A stretch of DNA of 64,000 nucleotides. It comes from Maratus speciosus (lineage: Eukaryota > Arthropoda > Arachnida > Araneae > Salticidae). The DNA is taken from the NCBI GenBank assembly GCA_963932465.1, contig OZ010798.1, forward strand, positions 18,956,981 through 19,020,980, given 5' to 3'. Made by a program: the position numbers and the translations under genes. Below, one piece after another: positions 45,172-57,134 of this stretch. Every line of letters begins with the position of its first letter. Position 1 is the stretch's first letter. The notes below the pieces were generated by a model. It ran no database searches, was not told the DNA's origin, and saw only the letters and a list, made by a program, of their open reading frames with translations.

Positions 45172-45331
45172 CAGTAAACTCTGTCTAAGGCGGAATCGAT
45201 CGGGACTGAGAAAATTTTCCGTAGTAGACAATATTCCGCCTTAGACAAATTTTACTCTATGTCAATGGCTTCGCAGGGACTTCAAAATCTTTCCGAGTTA
45301 GACAGATGTCCGTCTTACACAGAGTTTACTG
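45172..45331. mobile_element. TA-flanked MITE, 160 bp
   Basis: TA at 45170-45171 and 45332-45333. Ends CAGTAAACTCTGTCTAAGGC and, reversed, CAGTAAACTCTGTGTAAGAC. GTCTAAGGCGGAAT and its complement recur internally (about 45183 and 45230). Non-coding. Confidence 0.88.
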
Positions 45332-45341
45332 TATATATATA

Positions 45342-46016
45342 CAGTACAGCCCCGATTATCCGCGGAATTGGGTGGCAAGGCCACCGCGGATAACCCGAAA
45401 AAGACTGAAAATGGGGTGCAAACACGAAAAAAAAAATTCAACATAAACATTATGTTTTAGTGTACAAAAAACATAATAAAACGTTTAAAATACATACATA
45501 TGCACAGTGAAGCAAAAACCTTTGCTTTACGCCTAAATCACTAAAATAAAGATCATTAAACAAGGAACAATGCCATACTGTACAAAAAGAGTTGAGTTAT
45601 ACCTTTTTAAAAAAATACAGTCACTTATTTTTGCTTCTGACTTTGGAAACACCTTTTCTTTATTCTAAATTGTAAACTATTGTTTTTCTTTTAGTATGGA
45701 ATAATTTTTATCTCGAAAATGAAACTATTCTTGATATTCTCTCCTGAAATTTATCATAATAATCTTATTTAATTGTTAAATATTTTAATAGCTGTGTTTA
45801 CGTTTGGCTAATAAAATCAAGAAAAGACATCATGACTTTATATCTGATATTTCAAACATGGCAAACGAATCTAGAATTGTTCCTCTATTACTTTCGAATA
45901 TATGAATTTTTCTGTTTATATTTATTAGTAGGGCTTATTGAATTTCCCTTGCTTTTGGCTTGAATAATAATAATAATAATAATTAACTCGCTTCGCGGAT
46001 AATCGGGGCTTTACTG
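45342..46016. mobile_element. TA-flanked Tigger-like non-autonomous element, 675 bp
   Basis: TA at 45340-45341 and 46017-46018. Ends CAGTACAGCCCCGATTATCC and, reversed, CAGTAAAGCCCCGATTATCC, with GCGGAT next to both. It lies only 10 bp from the previous MITE. The interior is AT-rich and non-coding. Confidence 0.88.
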
Positions 46017-46018
46017 TA

Positions 46019-46630
46019 TATTATTTCTGTAGTACCAGTGAAAAGTCAATCGTTAGAAAAAATGGAAATAAATCAATCTTCCCTAATTAGAAAATTTTTA
46101 ATAAGCGAATAAATGCGAGTATATAAATAAATAAAATCTCGCAAGTGAGAGACGTATAAGTAGTGCAGTCATGAATAGTAAATTGCTTTAAAATTGTTTT
46201 TTTAATATAAAAAATTAATTAATTTTCTTCTCTTAATTTTCCATATAATTTCATAAATCGATTCTAATTTATTTCATTTTCTCGTTACTACAATAATTTT
46301 TTGTTTCTTTCATTTTCTCGGATGAGGAGCGTCATTGAAAGTTTGAAGAGTTGTATGTTGCAACCGTTTGGCGTATGCGATTATTGCACTTAAGATAAGT
46401 TTTTTTGCTGTACATATTATTAGCCGAATATCCCAATGTGTACATTTCTGGCAATAGATGTCGCAGTCACGATTTCTTCCAGCCTTCCTTTCTACATCTG
46501 GAATTTCTTTCGCTCAGCATTCTTTTCCAGTATGGGAGGAGCCTAATTGAAACGTCACATCGAGTGTCCCCGGTTTCTGTCCCTGAGGGTTGGTGGCTGG
46601 TTGTATGCGAAAGTACTAATTCATAATTTT
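46019..46630. other. Interval without recognised features
   Basis: The less AT-rich stretch 46440-46625 carries overlapping open frames on both strands (46405-46626 plus, 46467-46694 minus). Neither has a recognisable domain and I cannot choose between them, so I do not call a gene. Confidence 0.4.
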
Positions 46631-47968
46631 TGGCGAGGAGAACTTTATACCAGTTTTGGCGCTCACTCGCTTTTGAAAACGTATGATTAATCATATTAGA
46701 ATCATATTACTCTCTGAAAATGAGATTAACTAATATAAAATATTATTAAATAACTTTTCTGGGATGAATAGAATACATTTTTCTGTTATTTCTAACTTAA
46801 ACTAGGGCAATAACACACAACGGCAGATTTCACTCGTTCTATGATTTTTTTTTATATGAGTGATTTATTTTAACGACTGTAATAACACGTTATACAAATT
46901 TATTTAATTCTCTGTCATTTGCTTTTATACAATAATTAAAGTATTTTTTTTTAAATCAATCAATTTTAAATTTAGATAATTTAACTGAAAGTTTATGGAG
47001 GATGTAAAGGTGCTTCTACACATGTGCAGTAGACTCCACCAGGAATCTTTTCTCCGAAAAATATACAGATCACTGGATAAGAGATTAAAATATGCTTAAA
47101 AATAAGTTTCGTCGAGAGTATACGAATTTTTGCATGTTTATTCATTAGATATTGAAACGTCGTCCATTTTAAACCATTATTTTACACGCTTCACAGGTGT
47201 ATTTATTTTATTAAAAGTGTATTGGTATTGTACATGTAACCTGGTTTCAAAAACTTGTTTTTATAATATTTATAACAAAATAAGAAATATTTTTATAAAT
47301 AAATGCAACTTAAAACAAGTAAATAATTTTTTTACTTTTTCAAGAGAAGCTTTATATTTTTCCACAAATTTTTTACAAACATACGTGATCCCCCATTCAA
47401 CTTTGAAGTTTTATAACGTTAGATGGAAGACTCAGAACCTTGCAGAAAACAAATCACTATCAAAACCAATTATTTTTAATTAAATATTTCAAGAGTTATG
47501 TTCAAAAAGTGGCACGAGTTAAATTGTCTTCATCTTTTTTTTTTCCATATTTCCATAACAATAAATCAAATCTCCCTTGGAAAAGTATCAATTCTCCCCA
47601 GCTATGGGGAGATTTGCTACAATAGTAACCATTCAAAATAATTAGGCTATATTTTTTGAATGATGTTCTTTTTAAATTCAGTGTAGGTTTAATATATAAA
47701 TAAAAGATTGTGACAAAGTTGTTCAAAAAAAAAAGAAAAAAAAAAAAAAAACTTTGTAAGGCTCACAATAAAAAAGTGTATCATGTCTCCCCTACAAGGC
47801 GTCATTTGAAGTTTTGCAGACAGGTAAATAACGTTATCATTTACTCCCTTATAAATCTTAGAAAATCAATAAATTAAGTATGTATTTTAAAACACCTGTT
47901 ATATTCAGTTATAACAAAATCAATATAAGTTTGGTATAGATCAAAAATCGTGATTTCAATAAAATCAC

Positions 47969-48009
<41 letters not shown>

Positions 48010-48860
48010 TTTCAATAATCTACGTATTTTTCAGTGTTTTCCTAATTGATAGCATAGAGTTTAAAGCAAATTTATCAATACTGTCGTATGTTTTGATATT
48101 ATTATTTTTAATACAGTTTTTACAATTTGGTGTATTTTGTAATTATATTTCTCAATAATAAAAGAAAAAGCTGACATCAAATTTTTCCCTCTTAGGTTTG
48201 ATACTTTCCTTTTCTTCTACAATAGCTTTGGAGAAAAACTATTATTTGTGCAATTACTGAAATATTACAGTAATACAATTATATACAGTAATACAATATA
48301 TACAGTAATACAATTACTGCTTTGATTAAAGCAATCAATGTTCTACTAGTTATACATCTTGTTATATTTTATTTATTCGAGCAATTTTTTTTGGCACAAT
48401 CTGGTATTTTAATGACTGATACATTTCAGTGATTTCAAACGAACCATGTCGTATGTTTGTAAACAAACAGGAGCAAGGATACAATACTATTTGGGGTTTT
48501 TTTTTTTTTTTTTTTTAATCTTTTTAAGATTCGGAAAGTAGTTTTTTATTATATTTCATTAAACATAATAAAAACAAATCGGACGTATATTTTATTTTCA
48601 ATTTTAAAAATACCTGTGTAAAGCTCCGTCTAGCGACAACTTTCATGTTAAATGATGTAAACTGGTTTTGCGATACATTTCCGCCTTATACAGCTGTTAA
48701 TTTTTTAATGAGTAAATTCCCATTGGGCAATTTTATTTTTATAAGTTATACGTAAGGATAATATATAAAAGTTTGAGTACTGGTGGAAGAAACTGAACAA
48801 CAATTTCAGTACATGATCTATATAATAAGGAGAATTTACTGCCACTCGGGGCGCTTACTG
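46631..48860. repeat. Block B: second copy of the long motif-M repeat
   Basis: Starts with M (46631-46670, GCGAGGAGAACTTTATACC, GGCGCTCACTCGC) and ends with a diverged M (48827-48860). Collinear with 24784-27890, but shorter because it lacks the insertions at 24999-25269 and 26697-27119. It has its own poly-T tract (about 47970-48004) and a short tandem ACAGTAATACAATTA at about 48270-48318. No gene recognised. Confidence 0.75.
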
Positions 48861-50467
48861 CTCCTTGTCTAAAATACAACACAACTGTGATGAACAAAGC
48901 AATGGAACAATGGAACAATAAAGCTGGTGTATGGATTTCCTAGTTGCTTGGCAACTTTACATCCAGGCTAAGAGTAAATCGTGTTACAATGCAATGGGAG
49001 CCTTAGAAAAAAGAGCGTTTAAACGCGGCTAGTAGCCACAAAAAATAGAGAGTAAAAGCTAAAAAGATAGACAATTTTTAAAAGAAAAAATTGTTAGTAT
49101 AACTAGTAGGGGAAAAAATGTTCCATATGATCCACATATATGTCCAGGACAGGCGGAAAAGCTACCAAAGGAAGCCCCATAAAAAAAAAAAACTCAATTC
49201 AGAGACCATACATTTAATATAGCTTGATAAGTAAAAAAGTTTAACACAGTGAAGAAAAGAAACAAAACTAAATATATACTTATTTACAAGAGAATTTAAA
49301 TTACTTTAAGTAAAAAAGAATAAAAATGTAAGAAAAAGCTACAGTGAGGAGAGTTCAAACTAAATAAACAGTTAAATGCAAAAGCCGAGGGGATCAAACG
49401 ACAGCAAGAGGACGGCGTCCACCCAGTCTAGTAATTTGAGGTGAATTAAACATGAGAATGAAAGAAATAAGAGTAATATCATGAGAAGAGCATAAAATAC
49501 AAGAATAGAAGTTTTTTTTTAATATAAATTTTTAAACAAACAACACAAACAAAAAGAAGGAAAATGTTTAGCAAATGAAGAGCTTAATCTTCGTTAATGT
49601 TGATATGACTTGCAAGTTTATCAAATTCAGTTAATATAACCATCAATTTTTGCATCGGATTATCGAGTTTCTTAGTCTGAGTTGAGATGTTCTTTATACA
49701 TTTTAGGAATTTAGTGATTTGAAAGATTTGTTTAACTTCGTTGAAAGTATTAAGAATGTCTTTAATATCATTGGTGTAATTAGTAGGAGCATTGGAATTT
49801 TCAATAGTAGGGGAGGAATGGGTGTTTGCGGTAGTACTATCATTGTTATCAGAGTTTAATTCTACATTACTAGTTGAGGGTTCAGAGTCTTTAGTATTTT
49901 TGGTATAATTATAATTCTTAAATATATCCGCTAAGATTTGGGTTTTTGGGATAGATTGCTGACGCTATTACTTGTTTTACGGTTTTGTTTATTTTCTAGT
50001 TTATAGGGATTTTTTGGACAACCACGGAAATTCGCTGGGTGCCCGAGTCCACAATTGACACAAGTGGGTTTAATACGCCCCTTGTGGTGACAATCTGTAC
50101 TTAAATGTAGATCTCCGCATTTTACACATTTAGCATCGAAGCCACACACTTCTGATGCGTGACCGTAACCTTGACATTTGTAACACTGTTTTACAAGATT
50201 TTTGCTAGTACAAGCTTCAATCTTAACAGAAATATAATGTATATTGTTAATTTGGTAAATTTCTTCAAAGTTCTTACGAGGTATAACATTTACCATGTAT
50301 ATCGGCATTGGTTGGCCAGTTTTGCGATTTTTAAGAATGGCAGCCCTAGTGACTGCGAAATCATGCTCCCTGAGACTATCTTCAATAATTTTAGTGTCGG
50401 TGTAACAGGGGAGGCCCCTAATGCATATTTTTTGGGGTCGAAGTTCTTTAGGATCTAGAGTGGTATA

Positions 50468-53400
50468 CAGGGGCGTGCCGAAGGCTGTTTTAATGGGGGT
50501 GTGTGAACCGAATTTTGCCGACTGCAAGATCGGGGGTGAGAAAGGCTTTGTGATCCCCCCCCCCCTTTCAGCGACGGAGTCAACTGTTCTACAATACTTT
50601 GAATTTATAAAAATCACTAAAAGTCTTAAGTGTTCACCTGCATTCTCCTTAACCACAGTCGAAATTAAATGCTGTTATTCAGTATGTGTAAATTTTTTTT
50701 AATTATTTTACTATATAAGTATAGTAGAGAATCCTGTTATTAATTAGGATTCTGCTTACGATTTAAAAGGAAATGTGTACGGATGTACCGTACATTAACC
50801 AGTTCTCAAAAGTAACAATTTAAGAATGTTGAAGTACTTCGGAATTTATGTTTCTATAAATAAAACAGCATGCTGCTGTGTAATGTAAATGTATAAATTT
50901 TAAAATACATAAAGACAAATCTTGCTTGCTAAAAATAAGATATATATTAGTATAAGATACTAAAAATTATCCATCTACATTTTTAAATTATCACCCGCCT
51001 ATCCTTTAGAATAGCCCATTTTCCAGTTACACTGTCTAAATTCAACATGTCAGTTATGTCTGTTTCACAGGTTAATAGCATTAGTTCGTCCAGTCGCTCT
51101 CCCGACATGGTGGTACGCAAGTAATTTTTTACTAACTTTAACCTGCTGAAACTTCTTTCATTACTTGCCACAGTTACTGGAATAATTAAATTCAACTTGT
51201 AGGTCAAAGAAAGGTTAGGATACAAATGAGCCTTCCTCACAAATTTTTGCGCTGCTGCGCCGATTGTATCCGATTCAGAACTAGCTATTTCTGAGGACAT
51301 GATATCAATTTCACATTCCAAGTTATCTACATCTTTGAGATCATCAGGGAATAATTGACATAGTTTAGAAATGTTCTCGGTAGAGCTATACTTGATCCTA
51401 GATGGAAAGAGACAGGCCAGTGGTTTAACTTTCTCAAATACCAACTTATGAATGTCTCCAAATGCAATTGTAAGCCGATCTACCACCTTCAAAATTTCTG
51501 CTTTAAAATAATTCTCTCGTGTAAATAGAACTGCAGTTTCAGGATTGTCGTCGATCTTCGATGGAGTTCTCCGTCACCTGTGCCATAAATTGAACTCATA
51601 ATCTTGATTATTCCATGTGTCTCGCAGATGTTGTCAGGCTCCTTAATGATGTTCATTATTGCCGCCGCGTCACCATTCCGGAGTTTCTGAATGCTTTCGT
51701 AAGTTTTCTGCATTATGTCGGTTCCCTCTAAAATGTTCAGGTCTTCACGTTGCAATTGTTCTGTTGCTAACTTGGTCTTAAACATAATTGTTTTCATTGC
51801 AAGTAAAGAAACGATGAAATCGTATGACATCCCTTTGCTTCTTAACCCTGCCGCCTTAGCTCGAGCATCCTTGTCAACCTTCATGTCTTCAGAAATAATT
51901 TGCAGAGTATGTATGAGGGCATCATAGGAAGATAAAAAAGCTCTGACTGAATCCGCTCGCATAGTCCATCTTGTCTTCGACAAAGATTTCAAGGTAAGAC
52001 TCTTCTGAAGAACTTCCATTTTCTCTCTCAGTATGCCGAATCGCTTTGTACTCAGTGAAAAGAAGTTACAGAGATCCTGAATACTGTCATAGAACAATTT
52101 CATTATATTGCTTTCTTCGCATGCATGTTCAACACATAAATTCACTTTATGCGTGAGGCAGGGTATGTATAAAATAGATCTACCAGCTATTTCTGAAAGT
52201 TTTGATTGACAGCCTAAAATGCGGCCGGACATAGATGACGTGGTGTTCTAAGACTGTGCACGAGCTTGAGAAAGCGATATTCCAACTGACTGTAGAATTT
52301 TAGAAATAAGCTTAGCCATTCCTTCGCCTGTTTTATACAGATAATCTTTTAGTTTTAACAACCTTTCTTCTGGCTGAAAATTTGGGGTCACGTATCGGAT
52401 TACAATTGAGAGCTGGTCAAGATGAGAGAGATCGTGTGTGCTATCAGCCATAACGCTAAAAAATCCACAATTTTTGACATTTGCAACTATTTTTTCACGG
52501 ACACATGATCCAAGAACCCCGATAAAGTCGTTTTGCGACTTATTACTAAGATAGTTCGCATGGTATGGGCGAAGATGATTATCATCAATCCAGTTTTTTA
52601 AAGTTGGAATCCACCTGGCCTTTAATCTAATGAGCTGAATGTAGTTACCGCTGTCACTTTCTCGTCCTCGAAATGCAAGTGCTTGATGACTTAGATATCT
52701 GGTGCAGTCTAGAAGTATATTAATAATCTCTCTGTTTCTTAGACGAATTTGCTCCGCGTTAGCTGCTGCCTCTCTACGTTGACTAGATAGAAAGTTGTCA
52801 ACGTGCTTAATTTTTTGGACCAGATTATCTAATTTATACACTGCGGCTGTATGAGCATTGCTCGTAAAATGAGCCATTAACTTGCCTTTACGGTTTTTTC
52901 CTCGTCCTTTCATCTTATGCCATACACGAATACAACACTGATCCAAGCTTCTTCTGCGTTTTCAGGCCCCGGGCCATCAGAGCAAAGTGAACAAGCAAAA
53001 CAAAATGCGGCATCCAGTTGGTCGCTGTATTCTAAATATGGATATTCTTTATCCCCAGCAGGAGCTAAACTTACTCTGCTTCTTACGATCTATGTCATGA
53101 TTCACAGGGTACGATGATCTCTGAGGTTGATAAGGCCCACGAGACAGGATGAAAAGTTTCTGGTTTTCGGTTAAATTGTTTCCAATACGATCGGCTGGAT
53201 CACAACTTAGAAAAGTCGAGGTATCTTCCTTTTCAGAAACATTGACATTTTCCATAGAATTGCTAGTTAGGATTTTATCTACATATTGTACATTGAATCC
53301 GTTTTCCTTTCTGGAGGTCGATGTTTTTATTCGGATGAAATTTTCTTATATAGCGATATAAATTAATTTTTTTCTGTGAAATGTGTGTGTACGCGATCAC

Positions 53401-53942
53401 AGTTTGTGCATAAAATTTTCCCTGAATTATCCGCCATCATGCGACAAAAACAAACTTTTGCAAATCGTTCTTCTTCTGTGTCCGTGACCTCATCTTTTAA
53501 ATGCGGCAACCTCAAATAACTAGCGCCAAATCCAGAGCCAAGAGGTCACCAAATTCTAAGAATCAGTCCATAGCATCAGTCCAGGAGCAATTAAAGATGC
53601 TACATGGGAAAACTTACAATAGAGATTGCAACAAGCCCCCTCCCTCCCTTTCACGAAAGTCTCAAATTCTCAGAAACGCGATTCTTTCTCTTTATCTATC
53701 ACCTCCGCTCTCTGACAACCCCTCCCTCCAACACAGAATCATACACAATCTTCCGTGAGAAGTTCTTTCTTTTCCCCTTTAAAGACGGACAACAGAGAAT
53801 TGAAATGATACTGACGACGGGAGAGGGGACGTTTTGCAGGGTGTGTTCTTAACTTTCCGACTATTCTAAATTTTACCAACACTTCCAAATAAGTGGGGGG
53901 GTGTTACACCCCCAACACCCCCCCCCGCTAGGCACGCCCCTG
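50468..53942 (-). mobile_element. hAT transposon, 3475 bp, with perfect TIRs
   Basis: An exact 8-bp direct repeat GTGGTATA at 50460-50467 and 53943-53950 flanks perfect 12-bp TIRs CAGGGGCGTGCC. It inserted into ORF1 of LINE copy B, within the codons after KYTT. On the minus strand it encodes a decayed transposase with a TTF-type zinc finger (ZMYM1-like hAT group). Subterminal G/C runs occur at both ends (50500-50570 and 53893-53928). Confidence 0.95.
50983..53255 (-). pseudogene. hAT transposase pseudogene (TTF finger / ZMYM1-like group)
   Basis: Transposase of the surrounding hAT element. The first part (53255-53049) reads NLTENQKLFILSRGPYQP, the start of a TTF-type finger. After a frame change, AGDKEYPYLEYSDQLDAAFC with FACSLC follows (about 53065-52975). 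Another shift opens 52946-52248, with DCTRYLSHQALAFRG, FFSVMADSTHDLSHLDQL (first catalytic-type Asp) and VIRYV. A TAG at about 52245 interrupts the region before NTTSSMSGRILGCQ, where relatives have a YDNASSMSG-type motif; the second Asp appears to be Asn. The frame 52232-51489 carries CLTHKVNLCVEHAC. A frameshift near 51510 leads to 51492-50983, with the C-terminal dimerisation segment PVTVASNERSFSRLKLVKN. At least four disruptions, so non-functional. Confidence 0.92.
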
Positions 53943-54387
53943 GTGGTATACTTCTTTTTGTTTTGGTCTAACCATTTTTGAGTAATTTTAAAGTCCTTAT
54001 CAGAGTTACATTGTATAACAATGCGTTCGCCTTTTAGCGTAATTTGGGGTTTTTCTGAGTTTAACTCCGTAATTTTATGGGCAACCGTCGCCCAATTGCT
54101 GTCGACTTCGACGTAGAAAGGGTTAACAGATTTTTTAACTTTGACAGTATCCTGTGTATTTTCACTAACATTTAATTCATCCATATCCACATTTTCAGTT
54201 AGGTTAACTTCGCTAGCGATATTTTTATATTTATTACTAAGTGGAATAGGAGAACTCTCCTCCGAAATAGGACGTTTAACTCCTTTCTTAACAGCGTTGA
54301 AAATTTCTTTTTTAAGATTAGTGTTAGTAAGAAAAAAATTAGGAGTTTTCTTATACTTAACAGAGCAGAAAAAACTAAAGATAGCTT

Positions 54388-56040
54388 AGTGTTGGGTAGG
54401 ACACGAGAAATTGTGGACGTTTGTATGAGGTACCTCTGAAACATTTTTGTCATGACAATGTCATGCCTCAATTGAATGAGGTAGTGAGGAGTTAAAACGC
54501 AGGAACTACAACTGAGTTGGGATGGAAGTACTGGCTTTCTGCTTCCCCACTGTCCTGACAATGTGAAGTCAGACGTTAGGGGAGTGGGTACTTTAGTGTT
54601 ACTGTCAGGTTGATAAATAGAAGTAATAGTTTTCGGAAAACTTAAATGGAATTAGTAGAACTGGACGGTGAATGAATGCAGTAACGCGCTGTTTACCTGA
54701 TTATCAGAAGTACTTTTTCCCCCAGTAATAGTAATCCGTAGAAATAAATCATTGTACTTGTAAGGAATTTAAAGTACTTTTGAAAATAATTGGATTACAA
54801 AGAATGTAAAATTGAATTGTTCAGCATATACTGAGCAAAAAGCAGGACTTTGGAGATTGAAAACCTCAGTGAGGAATTTTAGTATTTTTTTTAATAGTTA
54901 TGTACAAAAGCTGCAAATTATAATGCATATTTTTGCTTGCTATTATTCATCTGAAAAATCACATTTACAAAAAACAAATTGCTCATTATAATTAATATAT
55001 CTAATAAAGAAAACTTTGATCTTTTTCTACACCCTTTGCCTTTGCTTTCACACGAAGTTGTGATTTGATCGTTTATTTATTATTCCGACAGAGCAATAAT
55101 TAGGACAATTTAATCCCCCCCCCCCCCCCAAAAAAAAAAAAGAAATTCTAATAATAAATAAATAAATAATAAAAATAATAGTTTAAAAAAATAAAATCAT
55201 TTTTAAGATTCCCTGCGTGTTGTGACGTAGCGGGTTTAAAAGAAATGTTTAGTTATTTATTTTTAATTGCAAAATAAGAAATGCAGATTTTTTTTCTTTA
55301 ATAAGAATTTTAAAAGTTTGTATGCTAGGGAGGCATAGCATAGTATGTGTTTGGATGGTTGTGAGAGGCTTGTAACTTGAGGACTGGCGCAACTATCGGG
55401 CAGACGGGCACCGGGCGATTGCCTAGGGCGCGCGTTCTGTTAAGTTCAGAGGGGCTCCGCATCTTTCCGCACAATTCAAAATTATTTTTCTCGTTCCATA
55501 ATAATAATAATTTTGCTTACATTTTCATCATTTAAATTCGCATTTTAAAAGGGGTTTTTTTTGCGTGTGTGAGGTTAAATTGACTGCCTTTCTTCCATTT
55601 TACTTAAGAATAAATTTATATAGAAATAATTGATAAAGTGCTCAAGCGTATTGTCGGATTTCGCGTAAAAATTATATGAAAACTTATGAACAGAAAATAA
55701 ATAAAATTTTCAAAATTTTAAGAAGCTATTACAGGAAAATTGTTATTTACATGCAAAAACATGTGCTTAGATCCATTCAAGATCTCCTTGCAAATAACAT
55801 GAAATTTAAATAATATAATTCCAAAACCTTTCTTCTCTCATTGGGAGATTTGTGTTTTGAAAGTAGAAAGGGTCACTGGTTCTGGTTGCTTAACGTATTG
55901 AACACTAAACAAAAAAAAATTAAATTAAATTAAATTTAAAAAATACTATACTAAATATGAACACTAAAAAATATAGCTTTTAGATATTATACTTTCTGCA
56001 TACTTTTAGATATTTTGTAATATTTCTTTGTCATATTAAA
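54388..56040. other. Interval without recognised genes
   Basis: Sequence right of the LINE truncation point (54388-54640) is less AT-rich and unassigned. The minus frame 54199-54561 spans the LINE junction and is an artefact. A C-run/A-run pair lies at 55116-55141. A GC-rich stretch at 55385-55460 (GGGCAGACGGGCACCGGGCG, GGGGCTCCGC) looks like one end of an unassigned element. Confidence 0.4.
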
Positions 56041-56290
56041 AAAATAAAGCTTTTTTGACACTTTCCAATATAGTTTAAAAGTATTTATGGTCTCGCTTTC
56101 TCTGTCTCTCTGCCCGTCTTTGCGTGATCTAACTTGCGTAAATATACTCAAATTGTCATGCAACTTACAAACGTTATTAAAGTTTACTGTAGCATGTTCA
56201 GTACTGAAAATGAAGTATGTACACAGGGCCAAAACTAGCCTTTTTTTGAGCCTGGGGCAAACATTGGTTTTTGCGCCATCCCCCGTCCTC
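56040..56290 (-). repeat. Dispersed repeat fragment (counterpart of 13985-14170)
   Basis: On the minus strand GAGTATATTTACGCAAGTTAGA, then CAAAGACGGGCAGAGAGACA, then TTGGAAAGTG parallel 14040-14125. The hAT-like MITE at 56224 overlaps its 5' side. Confidence 0.5.
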
Positions 56291-56533
56291 ACGCGCAATA
56301 AAAGTTATCGACCGCAAGTACCCTAACCAAAAAAAAAAAAAAAACTTAAAACTTCACACTTACAAATTTGAAAAGAACACTCCCATAGGTTTAACATTAG
56401 TTTACAAGTTCCTCTGTATTTCATGCATGTATGTAAACATTTTTGAGTGAAACGACAAATAAAATATTTATTTGGCGCCCCCCCCCCCCTTCGCCTATCG
56501 TTCTGGCGCCCCCCCCCCCTAGTTTCGGCCCTG
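56224..56533. mobile_element. hAT-like MITE, 310 bp
   Basis: Ends CAGGGCCAAAACTAG and, reversed, CAGGGCCGAAACTAG. The flanking octamers TATGTACA (56216-56223) and TGTGTACC (56534-56541) agree at 6 of 8 positions, consistent with an aged 8-bp duplication. C-runs near 56478 and 56507 lie inside the right end. Non-coding. Confidence 0.78.
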
Positions 56534-56875
56534 TGTGTACCACTTATAGTTCCTTTATAAGGTCATTCAAAACGTCAAAACAATTCCGCTACATTACTAG
56601 TGGTAAGAGAAAAACAAATTTTAATTGAGCAAATGAATTGGGATCCCGATTTCCTACATAAAAGTTACTTGCTCAAGTGTGTATCCATTAAATTTTATTT
56701 CATCTTTTTTAAAACAATTTGCATTAATCTAATATTAGTTTTATGTTATTTTATTTGTTTATTTTACATTTTATTACTTTTGTTATTTTAGTAAATGCTG
56801 TATAAATGAATCATGTCTAATATAGCTGCTTATTCTAATATACGGAAAACGTATTATGTTTTTTTTTCCTTTCTT

Positions 56876-56915
<40 letters not shown>

Positions 56916-57134
56916 TGATTCTAATAAACACCGATTAGTGGACTTGCTATAACAAGGGGGGTTCATCGAATTTTCAGAAACTGATAAGAATTTATAAATT
57001 TCATGTTCATTCGAATATATTTGCAGATTCTGTGTTTTACGAAAGAATATGATTAGTAAATGCATCAGAAAATTCCCCGTTTGTCTTTGATAACAGTCTT
57101 AAGATATCAAAACTGTTCATAAAGATCTATGAGC
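56534..57134. other. AT-rich interval with long poly-T tract
   Basis: No gene. A tract of over 30 Ts with a few Cs occupies about 56860-56912. Confidence 0.5.

Larger units (their letters stand above)
48901..54387 (-). mobile_element. ORF1-only LINE, copy B (5'-truncated, interrupted)
   Basis: The 3' end at 48901 shows the same (ATTGTTCC)n tail as copy A. The adjacent 3' region (48915-49120) is very similar to 27940-28150, by eye clearly closer than the coding parts. Homology to copy A stops at about 54387, inside ORF1, as in 5'-truncated LINE insertions. I found no target duplication for this copy. A hAT transposon (50468-53942) splits it. Confidence 0.75.
49584..54387 (-). pseudogene. LINE ORF1, copy B (truncated, split by hAT)
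   Basis: Same nucleic-acid-binding protein as 28661-30306. The 5' part (54387-53951) reads AVKKGVKRPISEESSPIPLS and on to DQNKKKYTT. The reading resumes left of the hAT at about 50467 with LDPKELRPQKICIRGLPCYT, followed by the PRE_C2HC region and the three zinc-knuckle clusters (CYKCQGYGHASEVC, CVKCGDLHLSTDC, CVNCGLGH). A frameshift near 49950 precedes a C-terminal segment ending ASHININED, stop at 49584. The protein is much more alike between copies than the DNA, most differences falling at third codon positions. The first roughly 100 residues are missing. A plus-strand frame at 50159-50458 is a shadow. Confidence 0.85.

Noticed and set aside
48901..54387. Target-site duplication for LINE copy B
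   Set aside because: Compared the sequence left of 48901 with that right of 54387 and found no matching direct repeat; a later deletion or an imprecise 5' junction is possible.
54199..54561. 120-codon minus-strand protein
   Set aside because: It spans the 5' truncation junction of the LINE; its C-terminal part is the LINE ORF1 region read in the wrong frame.
56835..57065. Lys-run protein on the minus strand (also 41367-41687 minus and 21894-22142 minus)
   Set aside because: Translated poly-A/poly-T tracts, not proteins.
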